DNA from: Diphasiastrum complanatum
Lineage: Eukaryota; Streptophyta; Lycopodiopsida; Lycopodiales; Lycopodiaceae
DNA: 64,000 bases
Direction of reading: 5' to 3'
Assembly (NCBI GenBank): GCA_029204225.1
Contig: CM055110.1
Location: 39,249,515-39,313,514, forward strand
In this document: positions 1-10,619 of the stretch, one piece after another
How positions within the stretch are numbered: the first letter of the stretch is position 1
How the letters are laid out: each line of letters begins with the position of its first letter
Translations under genes and position numbers: made by a program
Notes under the pieces: generated by a model
Database searches by the model: none
The model's input: only the letters and a program-made list of their open reading frames with translations
What the model was told of the DNA's origin: nothing

Positions 1-273
1 AATGAAACCCTAGTCTATTTCCTAGAGTTATGCTTGGTAGGTAGCCAGTTGGTCAAATTTTCACCTTAAACTTAGGTGTAGGTCCTATAAAGTAGGGATG
101 ACCACCAAATAGACATGACCAACTCTCTTGACTTGACCTAACCTACATTAGAATGGGTTTTCCATGTGGCATCATGGCCTCACATGTGTGGGACCCACTT
201 GTGTACACAATTTACACTATTCTACATGGTTTTTGATCAAGCTAGATTTGCCAATTTTTGGCAATTCTTCACA
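1..273 (-). repeat. Copia-1 3' LTR (partial)
   Basis: Positions 1-273 match 3874-4146 with only scattered substitutions, and the match stops sharply at TTCACA on the right. The rest of this LTR lies before the window. Confidence 0.93.
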
Positions 274-290
274 CTCCTCCTCAAATTTAG
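274..290 (-). other. Copia-1 polypurine tract
   Basis: On the minus strand a GAGGAGGAG run directly precedes the 3' LTR start TGTGAAG. That is the position and composition expected of the plus-strand DNA primer. Confidence 0.75.
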
Positions 291-482
291 CTTGATCTAT
301 TAGAACTCTCTTGATAGATGAATGAAAGCTTTTAGAAGTGTCTAAAAAATCCAGCTACAAACAAGGAACTTTTGAGACTCCAATAGAGAATGATGTCCAT
401 GAAGGATCTTTCACCACCTCTTAGAGGATCCCTTACAAGATGTTCCATAAATGTGTCTATATACATGTAGCACACTTCAAAA

Positions 483-2663
483 CTAAACATCATGCCAAGC
501 CATGGATTCCAAGTCATTTTGTGCACTTGAAGAAACATCAATTAAAATATTAAGTGCATAAATAATGTTGCCAAAGACAACTTGTCTTGCTTGATCCATT
601 TGATTGAGCCTAGATGGCTCCATCTTGATACTCAAGGTTCTCCTTGGAGTCCTCGGGTCTTGAGCTTGATCCTCCACTTGACTTGACTCCAAAACATCAA
701 TGAATCGAATAATGTGTTGATCCAAAGGTGCTTCTTCAAGTTTACAAATCTTCCACTCTTGAAAGATCACATTTCCACCATTGACAAATTCTTTGGTTGA
801 AAACAAGTAGATTCTACAATCTCTACTTGAAGAGCAAAACACTACCATTATTCCTATCATTGAAATAGGATAATCTTTGGTCCTTACATTGGAATTATCA
901 TGTTCAAAGCATGTGGACCCAAAAATTTCCAATACAAATGATGTTTCATCTTTTATGACACTATTCAAACTATTACAAAAATAGTTATCCAATGAAATTG
1001 CTTTATCCACAACAAATGTAGATTTCAAAGCATCCCATTTCATTGTCTTGTCATACAAAGTAATAAACACCATGAATCTTAAAGGTAAGAAACAAGTCAC
1101 CTCATGCCTACTAATACTTTCCAAAAAGTATTCAAAGATAGTAGACTCTCCAATGCTCACCACCCTTGCAAGATGCACACTTGAATGGACAATTTGCATG
1201 CAATTTGATGACTCGGACATTGTCATTGAGGACTCCCTTGGAACTCTCATGCTTTGAGACTGATCCTCAAGATCTTCCTCCTTTTGATGCTCCTCCTCAA
1301 TGCAAGCAAGATCACACTTTGCCAAGATCTCCTCTTGAGTGATCTCCTCCTTTGCCAAGCTCATTCTTTCAAAAGCAACACTAGCTTCCAACTTAAACAA
1401 TCTTCCATGTTTAAATCCCTTTGCAATGCAAACATCATTCTTCAAGATGAAGCAAACACCATGCTTAAAGTGGACATCCAAACCACTCTCTAAGAGTAGA
1501 CCAACACTAAGCATATTCTTGGTGATTGATGGTACATAAAGGACATTTTCTAGATCCATGCATTTTGAGGATTCTAGATACAAAGAAATGGTGCCAACAC
1601 CATCTATCCTACACTCTTCATCATTTGCAGTAAAGACAAACTTTTTAGCATCATTGAACGAGTGTAAGGTTGAGAAAAAATCCTTTTCACAAGACATGTG
1701 GGAGCTAGCCCCACTGTCGATCCACCAATTGTCTCTTGAATTGCTATTGCTTGTTGGTGAGGATGTAGATGCCATCAAGAATACATCTACTTCATCATCC
1801 TCCTCCTCCTTTGCAAGGTTTCTTTGTTTGTCCTCCTCCACTTGTGCTCTTAGCCTCTTGTAGCATTTAGATGCATAATGCCCCTTCTTTCCACAAAAGA
1901 AGCATTTTTGCTTTGACTTGTCCTTTGAACTTGATGCATCATCCTCTTCTTTGGCCTCCTTTGGATGCTTCTTCTTTCCATTGGTCTTCTTTTTGCCCTT
2001 GAATGAGAAATTGGCTTTCTCATCACCATCCTGCAAAGACAAGGAACTCATCCTAGATTTTGCATGGAGCATCCTACACTCTTCAGCCACTAATACACTG
2101 TGAAGTTTTTCTATAGTTGGCAAAGTGTCTTGGATGGCAAAACTTTGGACCAAATTTGCAAAGTCATCTCCTAGACCATTAAGGACAATTTGTACAAGCT
2201 CTCCATCATGAATCTTCTCTCCAATGGAAGCCAACTCCCTATTTAGAGACTTGATTCTGAGTACATAATCCTGTGCACTCTCCTCACTTCTCCTCATGCT
2301 TTGCAAAATTTGATTTCTAAGCATAAGAACTCTAGAAGTGTTGCTAGACTCATAGATTGATTTTAAAGACTTCCAAGCCTCTTTAGCATTAGTACAAGCT
2401 GATACTTCTCTCAACAAATCATTGCTCACATTCATCTTCACACAATGAAGTGCAAGCCTAGATCTCTTCTTGTATCTAGCTAACTCCTGTGCACCTAGAG
2501 GTTCATCTTCATCTTCAATCAAGAACTCATAAAGGTCTTGGAGCACTAAGAGTGACTCCATTCTAACCTTCCAAATAGCATAATTTGTAGAATTCAACCT
2601 CTCACTAGCTTCTAGAAGGTATGCTCCAGCAGATCCCATCTTACTAGTGACTTCTACAAACAA
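483..2663 (-). CDS. Copia-1 Gag-protease-integrase-tail fusion frame (726 aa)
   Basis: This is one uninterrupted frame. Residues about 20-210 are a Copia-type Gag with the NSTNYAIWKVRM start and an LVQIVLNGLGDDFANLVQSF block. C254-C267 form a CCHC zinc knuckle. DSGAS at about 316-320 is the aspartic protease active site. Residues about 360-430 look like the pre-integrase segment. The catalytic integrase core is then missing or unrecognisable, while residues about 579-640 resemble the integrase C-terminal part (IFGSTCFEHD, then NVIFQEW). No reverse transcriptase follows before the stop. The first eight residues come from the tandem duplication of the leader, so the true start is probably the second Met at 2639. 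The open frame across an internal deletion suggests that the protein was kept or that the deletion is recent. Confidence 0.85.
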   Translation of the reverse strand: MFVEVTSKMGSAGAYLLEASERLNSTNYAIWKVRMESLLVLQDLYEFLIEDEDEPLGAQELARYKKRSRLALHCVKMNVSNDLLREVSACTNAKEAWKSLKSIYESSNTSRVLMLRNQILQSMRRSEESAQDYVLRIKSLNRELASIGEKIHDGELVQIVLNGLGDDFANLVQSFAIQDTLPTIEKLHSVLVAEECRMLHAKSRMSSLSLQDGDEKANFSFKGKKKTNGKKKHPKEAKEEDDASSSKDKSKQKCFFCGKKGHYASKCYKRLRAQVEEDKQRNLAKEEEDDEVDVFLMASTSSPTSNSNSRDNWWIDSGASSHMSCEKDFFSTLHSFNDAKKFVFTANDEECRIDGVGTISLYLESSKCMDLENVLYVPSITKNMLSVGLLLESGLDVHFKHGVCFILKNDVCIAKGFKHGRLFKLEASVAFERMSLAKEEITQEEILAKCDLACIEEEHQKEEDLEDQSQSMRVPRESSMTMSESSNCMQIVHSSVHLARVVSIGESTIFEYFLESISRHEVTCFLPLRFMVFITLYDKTMKWDALKSTFVVDKAISLDNYFCNSLNSVIKDETSFVLEIFGSTCFEHDNSNVRTKDYPISMIGIMVVFCSSSRDCRIYLFSTKEFVNGGNVIFQEWKICKLEEAPLDQHIIRFIDVLESSQVEDQAQDPRTPRRTLSIKMEPSRLNQMDQARQVVFGNIIYALNILIDVSSSAQNDLESMAWHDV

Positions 2664-3007
2664 GAAATAGATTTGATTGACTTGAAACTCACAAAGGTCT
2701 CACACTTGCAGTGTTTCACTCAAATTTGATTTCTAATCCAACAAATGGACTTATAATCACAGTTCTATCACTCCCTCACAAAGCTGGAATGAAGATAAGA
2801 TGAAGTGAAAACTACTTTCAAACAAATCTTGCCAAGAAATGGATTTGATTGTCTCTAGAAACTCACTAAGGTCTCTCTCTTGTAGTTTTTCACTCAAATT
2901 AGATTTCTAATCCAACAAATGGACTTATAATCTCAGTTCTAGCACTCCCTCACAAAGTTGGAATGAAGATAAGATGATGTGAAATCTACTTACAATCAAA
3001 TCTTGCC
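2661..3007 (-). repeat. Tandem duplication, about 172 bp x 2, in the Copia-1 leader
   Basis: Positions 2661-2832 and 2833-3007 are near-identical direct repeats between the primer binding site and gag. Both contain a block ending in AAATCTTGCC. The gag-proximal copy supplies the extra first codons of the long frame. The remaining leader, 3008-3432, shows no feature I recognise. Confidence 0.9.
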
Positions 3008-3432
3008 AAATTTGGCTATTTTTGGACCAAAAAAATGACTTAATCTCTTTCTTCCTTCTTGGTGTACTTTCAGGACCTGTTTTTAACCTTAATAGGACTT
3101 GAACTCAGCCTAGATTAATTAGATTCCATGAAACAAATTCAAATCTAATCAATGGCAAATGATCTTGGTAGATTACCCTAGGATCTCCACCAAAACTTAC
3201 ACCAATAGCTCACAAATTGAATTTTTTGGGATCAAATGAATACCATGCATTAAATGCAGTTTCAGAGGTGCCCACACATGTGGACAGTACGGATTTGGAC
3301 CCCTACCAAGTTTGGGATCAAATCTCCTCACCAAAATCATAATTCTAGCTTGTCCTCTCAATACTAGCTTTTAGCACCAAAACTTGCTAAAAATGGATTT
3401 GCATTAGATCAATGGCTTATGATCTTGTACTT

Positions 3433-3445
3433 GGCTCTGATACCA
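3433..3445 (-). other. Copia-1 primer binding site (tRNA-iMet)
   Basis: The minus strand reads TGGTATCAGAGCC immediately next to the LTR end. This matches the 3' end of plant initiator tRNA-Met, the usual Copia primer. Confidence 0.93.
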
Positions 3446-4146
3446 TGTGAAAGTACTGTACTTTAGGACCATAAATGGATCTACAAAAGATCCACAAGAG
3501 TGATTGGATGCTTGCTTAACAATCTATCAAAAAACTAGACACAAAAAAGTTGATCTAGATTGGCAATTTGACAAACAACAAGCATTAACAATCAAAAGCA
3601 TTGATAAACATTGAAATCCGATCCCACACGTGTGTAATACAGGCTGTAGTACGGCCTTCAACCTGAGAAACAAGTAGAAATTGATTTGGTTTCATTTGGA
3701 TCACAAAAACTCAATGTACATAGTGAACTAGCTTGAGATTGCCAATGAGCTCCAAAAATTTTCTATCTTCTCACTATGGAGAGAGGGAATACATAGCAAA
3801 TTCAACTTCCTTCTTGAAGTTAGGTGGATTTCCAGCATGTAATAAGGAAGTGAACTCACTCTCCTTGACCTAAAATGAAACCCTAGTCTATTTCCTAGAG
3901 TTATGCTTGGTAGGTAGCTAGTTGGTCAAATTTTCACCTTAAACTTAGGTGTAGGTCCTATAAAGTAGGGATGACCACCAAATAGACATGACCAACTCTC
4001 TTGACTTGACCTAACCTATATTAGTATGGGTTTCCCATGTGGCATCATGGCCTCACATGTGTGGGACCCACTTGTGTACACAATTTACACTATTCTACAT
4101 GGTTTTTGATCAAGCTAGATTTGCCAATTTTTGGCAATTCTTCACA
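3446..4146 (-). repeat. Copia-1 5' LTR (701 bp)
   Basis: It is bounded by the primer binding site on the left and by the end of homology with the other LTR on the right. Its ends form the inverted repeat TGTGAA/TTCACA. Confidence 0.93.
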
Positions 4147-4559
4147 ATAATATAATAAAAAGATTTAGAATTTTAAAATTTTATGAAACTGGGCGATAGC
4201 TGGCATACTCTTGGAAAGCATGGATATACTCAAGAGTTTCAAAAATGGTACTATGCCCATTATGGGTTCTGATATTGGTATGGCATGGATTTGCCCCATA
4301 TTTGAGTGTCGTTCCATGCTATCTCTCGTTTGCAAATTGCAACTTTTATAATGCAGTTGTTTTTCAAATACATTAGTGTTTACGTTATAAACGGATACGG
4401 AGTAATACCATAAGACTGTTCAGAATGGCGGAATGCCCTGATACGGTGATAATATAAGAAAGCCTATCGCTAATAATTATGTGTTACATAGGAAAGATTA
4501 GACTACATTTTATTATCAAATATTTTAAGCTGTTAAGCTGCTAAACTTATTTTGGACAT
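4147..4559. other. Intergenic, AT-rich, nothing recognised
   Basis: No coding potential or repeat structure is evident. A short string, GGTATGGCATGGATTT, at about 4277 recurs at about 6443, so the duplicated block that follows may once have extended this far. Confidence 0.5.
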
Positions 4560-4825
4560 GGATAACAACTGACATTCAGCTTTGACACCTATCTTCCTCA
4601 CTATGCTAACTTGTGCGATTTTGTGTGGTGGGATGGTGGCAGGTACCAGTTGGATGTCTTGAAATTTGTTTCGCTATACGGTGCTTTCTTTCTTTGAAGT
4701 ACTGTATGCTTTCAGCTATGATTTACCTTGTTGAGTTATGAATAAAGGATTTAAAAGGTTTGGCCTTGCTTTGGTCTTGCTTTGGCAAGAGGAGCTATGT
4801 TTCGTTAACCTACCTCTCTCTCTCC

Positions 4826-4904
<79 letters not shown>
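4560..4904 (+). repeat. Duplicated block copy A, ending in a (CT)n tract
   Basis: A segment of about 260 bp beginning GGATAACAACTGACATTC is repeated at 6556-6855 with moderate divergence. Both copies end in GAATAAAGG, a short unique stretch and then a CT microsatellite (4813-4904 here). The layout resembles a 3' UTR-like or retroposon tail followed by a simple repeat. The source is unknown. Confidence 0.75.
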
Positions 4905-4907
<3 letters not shown>

Positions 4908-6555
4908 GATATATAATCGTGCCTTGTCAGAATATTTGTGAGTGAGCCGGTTTTATTGGTTATGTTATACCTCATGATGTATATGCAAAAATAATTTTTG
5001 ATGGGTTCAAAATTCAAAAAATGGACTTTCTCTCCATTTTCATGCTATCGAAAGCACCACTATCAATATCTTCATTACGTTTCCTCCTCCTCCTCCTCAT
5101 CTTCCTCTTCGTCATGCTGGCTTTTGCATGGTGGCGCCCATCTACAATTCTCTGTTCAACACGATCACAAAGAACGGTATGCCTTCTTTCACTTTTACTC
5201 TTCATTTTGATAGCATATAGAAGAAGTGCTTGTGTAGAATGTTTGATTATGTGTTAATTATGGATAATGAGGGAGCTGGATCGCGATCACGCTTGGAATG
5301 ATACTTATGTGATGAATGCTCTCCACTCATTTCAGAATCTAATGTACGCTGTAAATCGCTATTTATTGCTCTTATGGCAATGCTCAAAGGCTGGTTCTAT
5401 CATTGCACAAAAAGTAGTGGTTATAAGATAAGTGGTGTATACGTTGATCATGCACTGACAACGCTTCTCTACTCTTTGCTTTCATTAGCATAAGCAAGTA
5501 TTGCTTGAAACTTAGGCTTCACGGAGCACCAACACTTCCGCTAGAACAGCGATTGCACTGCCTTCAAAGCAATCGTTGGATTGTATAGTTGTTTTAGCAT
5601 ATATGATTGCATCCTCATCACTGAAAGGACAGCAATGGTAGCACTACGGAATATGTAAAAATTTGTCTCTTCATCACTACTGATGGGTTAGCGCTGGTAG
5701 ACAGCGAACCACTATATTATGAAAAGTTGGTTCAATCATTTTGTGACTTATGATGTATGATATGTTGAGTGCATGCAATAATAAACAATGGGATATGTCT
5801 CTTTTCTCACAACAACTTCTATACTGAAAAATTGCATCCCGATTCCATTCCTGGATTTGGAATACGCTCTCATACAAGTATGTGTTATGACTAGCATTTT
5901 CATAAAGAAACCAAATGATAGTATATGGATTTGCTTATGCTTTCTTTGCTTTAATCTAAGCGGAATACTTCGTTTCATACGTAAATGTATCTTGAATGAC
6001 ATGGGTTTGTATGCTATCACTGTTATGGCAATAACAAGACTCGAAATTCGCTTATTAGCACTCTTCGAAGAAAACGACTTTCATAAACAAATATGACTTC
6101 CTCACACGATTCATGTGTGACATCTATTCAGGTTAGTATTGCAGCACTTCACTTTGTGCACTAGTTTACAATGCGGTATTGGCGTATACAATAAAAATAA
6201 TGTACATTTATGAATAATGGTACGAAAAGGTTCTGGTTTGTACCTATAGCAAGATAACGAAAACTATTTTACTCATTTCTTTCGTCTCACACTGAAAACA
6301 TGCATTGGTAACTTTGGCTTTGATGACTTTGTTGTTTTCTTTTCCCATCTAAAGGTTACGAACGATAACACAAGTAATAATAACCCTTGCGCCCTTTGAT
6401 GTACATGGATTTGTGCAAGGGATTGCTACACTAGTAGGGATTGGTATGGCATGGATTTACCCTAATCCTATTGCAAGCATTAGAGTAAAGTACTTGGCTA
6501 ATTATAACCATATGCAGGTATTGTTGTATTGTTTCTTAAGACACGATCGGTATCT
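4905..6555. other. Intergenic, no gene seen
   Basis: The short reading frames here are low complexity or lack family signatures. No tRNA, repeat array or transposon signature was seen. Confidence 0.5.
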
Positions 6556-6823
6556 CATGGATAACAACTGACATTCAGTGTTGACACCTGCCTTCCTCAC
6601 TGTGCTAACTCGTGCGGTTTTGTGTGCTGGGATGGTGGCAAGTACCAGCTGGATGTCTTGAAATTTGTTTCGCTTTACGATGCTTTTCTTTAAAGCACTG
6701 TATGCTTTCAGCTATGTTTTACCTTATACGCTTTCAGCTATGTTTTACCTTGTTGGGTTATGAATAAAGGTTTCAAAAGGTTTGGTCTTGCTTTGGCAAG
6801 AGGAGCTATGTGTTGTTAATCTC

Positions 6824-6855
<32 letters not shown>
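6556..6855 (+). repeat. Duplicated block copy B, ending in a (CT)n tract
   Basis: This is homologous to 4560-4904. It carries an internal small duplication of GCTTTCAGCTATGTTTTACC (about 6706 and 6730) and ends in a shorter CT run. Confidence 0.75.
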
Positions 6856-6889
6856 CCCACACATCAGCAGTTGAAGCTGATTGTTTCTG

Positions 6890-7195
6890 ACTTGCACCGA
6901 CTTGCACCGCTCTCCAATCTGCAAAAAAAGGGTGGGTTGCAAGTCTCTCCAATCTGCAAAAAAAGGGTGGGTTGTGGTGATTGGCGGTGGCTAAAGAGAG
7001 CATGATGATGCAGCCCCTGCCTAGAAAATAATGATGATGACCATCCGCAGTTCATTCATTTTTTGAACAGGAAAAGAAGCTTCGCTGTTTTTTTTAACAG
7101 GAAACCGCTCTTCAATCTGCAAAAAAAGACGACTAAAGATAGGATGATGCTGCTGCCCTTGCATAGAAAACAAAGATGATGACATACGGGCTGGC
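6890..7195. repeat. Degenerate tandem repeats built on CTCCAATCTGCAAAAAAAG
   Basis: The string CAATCTGCAAAAAAAG occurs at about 6915, 6952 and 7112. The segments after the last two (a run of GATGATG followed by CCCCTGC or CCCTTGC and TAGAAAA) also match. The array is therefore an imperfect duplication of about 155 bp containing a smaller duplication of about 37 bp. Confidence 0.75.
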
Positions 7196-7395
7196 TGTTT
7201 GGGAAGCGTGGCCAGAGGGCGATAGACTTGCTTCAGGCGCCATATCTCTGGTCTCTGTGTAAACAGTCGTATTATCTTTGTAGACAGTCGCATTGTTTTT
7301 TTCTTTTTTGGGCGGGGAAAGCCCTCAAGCGCGAGGGCTGCCCTCCGCCCACACAGCATAGACCTGAAATCCAACAAATGTACAAACGAGATGGG

Positions 7396-7451
7396 AGCCA
7401 CGTGGCTTGTGCCCTCAGTATATTCTACTACGCGATGGGAGCCACGTGGCT
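7396..7451. promoter_or_regulatory. Two identical palindromic G-boxes
   Basis: AGCCACGTGGCT occurs at 7396-7407 and 7440-7451, each within a GATGGGAGCCACGTGGCT repeat. CACGTG cores with this flank are classic plant bZIP/bHLH binding sites. Further ACGTG cores follow at about 7493-7530. No gene starts nearby, so regulatory use is unproven and the pair may simply be a small tandem duplication. Confidence 0.5.
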
Positions 7452-7570
7452 CAGTAATCCACAAATCCGCGCTATGTGCTCTCAGAATCACTACGTGCCC
7501 TCGATCTACGTGCCCTCAGAATCGCTTACGTGCTGCGTGCCCTCTGAATCAATGTTGGGATGCTCATCCA

Positions 7571-7616
7571 GCAGGTCGCCGGGACCTCGCCCAACGAGGA
7601 GGTCCCGGCGACCTGC
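7571..7616. repeat. Perfect 18-bp inverted repeat with 10-nt loop
   Basis: GCAGGTCGCCGGGACCTC at 7571-7588 is exactly complementary to 7599-7616. The stem is GC-rich. It opens a 600-bp run of hairpins that differs in base composition from its AT-rich surroundings. Confidence 0.9.
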
Positions 7617-7634
7617 AAGGAGGTCAAAGGTCTA

Positions 7635-7750
7635 GGTAGCGGGCGTGAGCAGGCCCGCTACCGTGTGTAGCAGGCAGCCTTCACGCATTGAGCCGCCCTG
7701 TTGAAGGCTGCCTTTACAGAGTGTAACAGGCCTGCTCACGGCCCGTTACC
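7635..7750. repeat. Nested inverted repeats with alternative folds
   Basis: The outer arms 7635-7655 and 7729-7750 pair with one mismatch and one bulge. The inner arms 7672-7683 and 7702-7713 pair perfectly (AGGCAGCCTTCA). The outer arms can instead fold on themselves as 7635-7662 (10-bp stem, loop GTGAGCAG) and 7723-7749 (one mismatch). The loop of the first is complementary to CTGCTCAC in the second. One long cruciform and three separate hairpins are therefore mutually exclusive folds. Confidence 0.85.
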
Positions 7751-7798
7751 GAGCGTAAGTGAAGTTTTGGCCCTTCTGGCCCTTCAACAAAGCACTAT

Positions 7799-7824
7799 GG
7801 CTCTGAACATCTGTGTTCAGAGCC
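7799..7824. repeat. 10-bp perfect hairpin
   Basis: GGCTCTGAAC at 7799-7808 pairs with GTTCAGAGCC at 7815-7824 across a 6-nt loop. Confidence 0.85.
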
Positions 7825-7870
7825 TATCAAAATGGGACACCTGTCTGCTGCAAGCCCAAACATCAATTAC

Positions 7871-8165
7871 GGGGAGCAAGAGCGAGCTACCGGGGGGAGC
7901 CCCTCACCAACGAGGGGCTGCCCCCGGCTGATAAAGGATGCCCCCCGACCTGCACACGCAACCTGCAGGCTGCTGGGGAGGGCTAGGCTGGTTAGGCGAG
8001 GAAAGGGTTGGGGAGGTCCCAACAACCTGCACAGAGGTCAAAGGGGAGCAAGAGCGAGGTACCGGGGACAGGCCAGCAAGGGACTGCCCCCGACTGATAA
8101 AGGATGTTGGGGTTGGCTGGGCTTGTTGGGCGGGGGTCAGCCCTCGCCGGCTAGGGCTGACCCCC
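7871..8165. repeat. GC-rich 172-bp direct repeat containing hairpins
   Basis: GGGGAGCAAGAGCGAG recurs at 7871 and 8043, and both copies continue into a CTGATAAAGGATG motif. Each copy carries a hairpin. In the first, 7893-7905 pairs with 7912-7925 with one bulge. In the second, GGGGGTCAGCCCT at 8132-8144 pairs perfectly with 8153-8165. Three-frame openness here reflects low AT content and is not evidence of coding. Confidence 0.8.
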
Positions 8166-8183
8166 TGCCCATTAAAAAAAAAA

Positions 8184-8186
<3 letters not shown>

Positions 8187-8230
<44 letters not shown>

Positions 8231-8393
8231 AAAGTGGATAGAGAGAGAGAGAGAGAGAGATATTAAAAAATTTAAAAATGTTAAAAAAAAAAAAAAAAAG
8301 ATAGAGATGTAGTTCAAAAATAAACAAAAATAGAATTAAAAACAAAAAAATTCAAATGACAAAAAATGAAAAAAAAAATATGAAATCAAAAAA

Positions 8394-8474
<81 letters not shown>
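8187..8474. repeat. Three (GA)n microsatellites with A-rich spacers
   Basis: GA runs occupy about 8187-8229, 8238-8261 and 8397-8474, separated by A-rich low-complexity DNA. Confidence 0.97.
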
Positions 8475-8477
<3 letters not shown>

Positions 8478-10619
8478 TCGGATACAATTAAAATAAATTA
8501 TTGTAAATTTAAAATATGAACAAGTGGAGGAATAGATCACAGTATATTTTATTACACAGATCACAATATATTCGTTGGAGAGAGGCCCAATAAACTCAAA
8601 GTTGGATTTAGAGTTTAAAATACATAACATCTTTGGTTTATTCGAGTTTTGATATTTAGAACAATAAAAGAGTCACAGAACACACAGAATATCATTGTAC
8701 TTTGTGATAGACGAGAAACAACTGAAAACAAATAAAAAGATCATTCTGGCAAAAAAGTATTCTGAAAGAAATAGCACAGACGAAGACAAAATGGAAAGTA
8801 TCAAGATGTATATACAAAAGGTGCAAGAATACTTGTGGCCACTACAACTTGGCTGTCCCAGCTTGGGCTAGATGTCCAATTCGACTACTCGCCTTCACCA
8901 ATATTTGGCTTTAGACCCTTTGGTAACCGGCCATGCCAAAGTCATATTAGAGTCGTGTGGACTGGGCTTTAACAATTTTTATACTAAATATGTTCTTTCT
9001 TAAGGTTTCATATTTTTTTCTTTTCCCCTCTAAATGCAACCTACATATCACTTTCCCACTTATATTACACAATATCTACAATTTTCTTTTCCTTCAAGCA
9101 ACAATCATAACAAGAGTGCTATAGTGTTAGCACGCTAAGTTTTTGGCTGCACATCGCCTTGTAGTTTGGTTCCACAACATTCTCTATTACGATTCTAGAT
9201 CTTTTCGTTCAACCAGCAAAACTCCCATTCTTAAATTCAAGAGGCTGAATGATAACATTGATATTCAACAAATCATTATTGACTTGGCAAAAACTAAGAT
9301 ATAATTTCAAGACTAGTTCTAGTTGTGACCTCATAATGAGAAGCTCATTTTCAGCTCAATCATTTGGAAGATTTGTCTCCACATTCATTGTCATATATAG
9401 AATTGTTACGTTTTCTGGTAGAATATAAGTTCTTTGAATCTCAATATGCTATTTGACATATGCAACGTAACCATAGAACATTTTTTCATGCCTATTGAAA
9501 AGGATCGCTAGTAGAATAAACAGAAGATCATGATGAGGTATTTGAACTACATTCCATTTAAGCATCGTTAATGAAAATGAACCATTTGTTCCAAACTCCA
9601 CCATAATATGTACATTGCTATAATATCATCTACAAATTGCATGCTTGTAAAAAGGCATTTCGTCATTGTTTTTTTTTGCATTGTTTTTTACCCCACAGAA
9701 AAAAATTCGATCTATTACATCAAGGGTAGGTCTTTCCATCACTTGTAACAAACTACTATACAACCTTAGTGTCAAGTGTACACAGATGCTAGGATCATAT
9801 CAAGCAAGAACACATGACTTCAACTTATACATGCAACTTCCACCCCCAAAAAATGCTTTCAAATGTAAAATTTGTCAATGTGTAGGCATAAGCTTTTGAA
9901 AAGCATTAAGATAATGTATTTCAATGTGGACGAACAATAATGCCTTTGTCAACTCAATGATGTGCACAATAGGTGAGTTCTTTGTAGAAATCACCTATCC
10001 ATACATGAAACATTAATTGGTGCTGGCTCATATTGTCGTAATTGTAATGTGCCTTGTCGATATGGGAAACACAATGCCTCACATTTCAATTCTTGACCTA
10101 GTCTAAAGACCGAGGAACTGGTATCCACTTATATGTTCACTTTTACACTGTAAATAGCTACTTACAAATAGTACAACAAAAAGGGGAAGTATGTTCATCT
10201 CCAAGTAAAAGTATGCATCCCAAAAGATAATGAGAGGATGAAGCTATAATATTCCTAATGCTCTGAATTTCCTGTGCTCTATCTGCATTTACAAAATCAG
10301 GTCTTGCTTGTGAAGACATGAACTAGGAGGCTAATACAAAATGACCATATAGTAAAGCTTAAGAAACAATCTTTGCATTTGTAATTAGCCTGAGAAAAAG
10401 AAATCCGAGAACCTAATGTGGATGTTCAAATGTTCTAGTGTCAACATTAGTACCTTAGAAAGTGCCTCTGTCTAAGCACTGAATGTGTTTTGATTTCACA
10501 TTGAGAAGGGTTGAGACTACCTTGTGATAGCCTCATATTAGGAAGGTGGGCATTTATTGGTGGAGATATCTGTCTGTCTCTCTTCTGCATTATGTAGTAG
10601 GTATTTTCCTTCTCCTGCA
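8475..10619. other. Intergenic, possibly a very degraded retroelement
   Basis: No intact frame or known RNA is visible. Minus-strand translation around 9600-9100 gives weak, stop-broken stretches reminiscent of a Copia integrase tail, but I cannot support a call. The nearest gene ends at 10620, so the right end probably holds its 3' UTR. Confidence 0.35.

Larger units (their letters stand above)
1..4146 (-). mobile_element. Copia-1, non-autonomous LTR retrotransposon, left LTR cut by window edge
   Basis: On the minus strand the parts run in canonical order: 5' LTR (3446-4146), initiator-Met primer binding site, leader with a tandem duplication, one long gag-type frame, polypurine tract and 3' LTR (1-273, continuing beyond the window). 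The LTRs start TGTGAA and end TTCACA. The internal region is only about 3.2 kb and lacks any recognisable reverse transcriptase or RNase H, so the element could not copy itself unaided. The sequence right of the 5' LTR is AT-rich and the left flank is outside the window, so a target-site duplication cannot be checked. Confidence 0.93.

Noticed and set aside
4738-5257. Several overlapping reading frames with Ser/Leu or Arg/Glu repeats
   Set aside because: They are translations of the CT/GA microsatellite and its edges. They have no domain and no splice support.
7021-8317. Long frames on both strands in the GC-rich region
   Set aside because: Openness comes from low AT content. The frames coincide with hairpins and tandem repeats and show no conserved motif.
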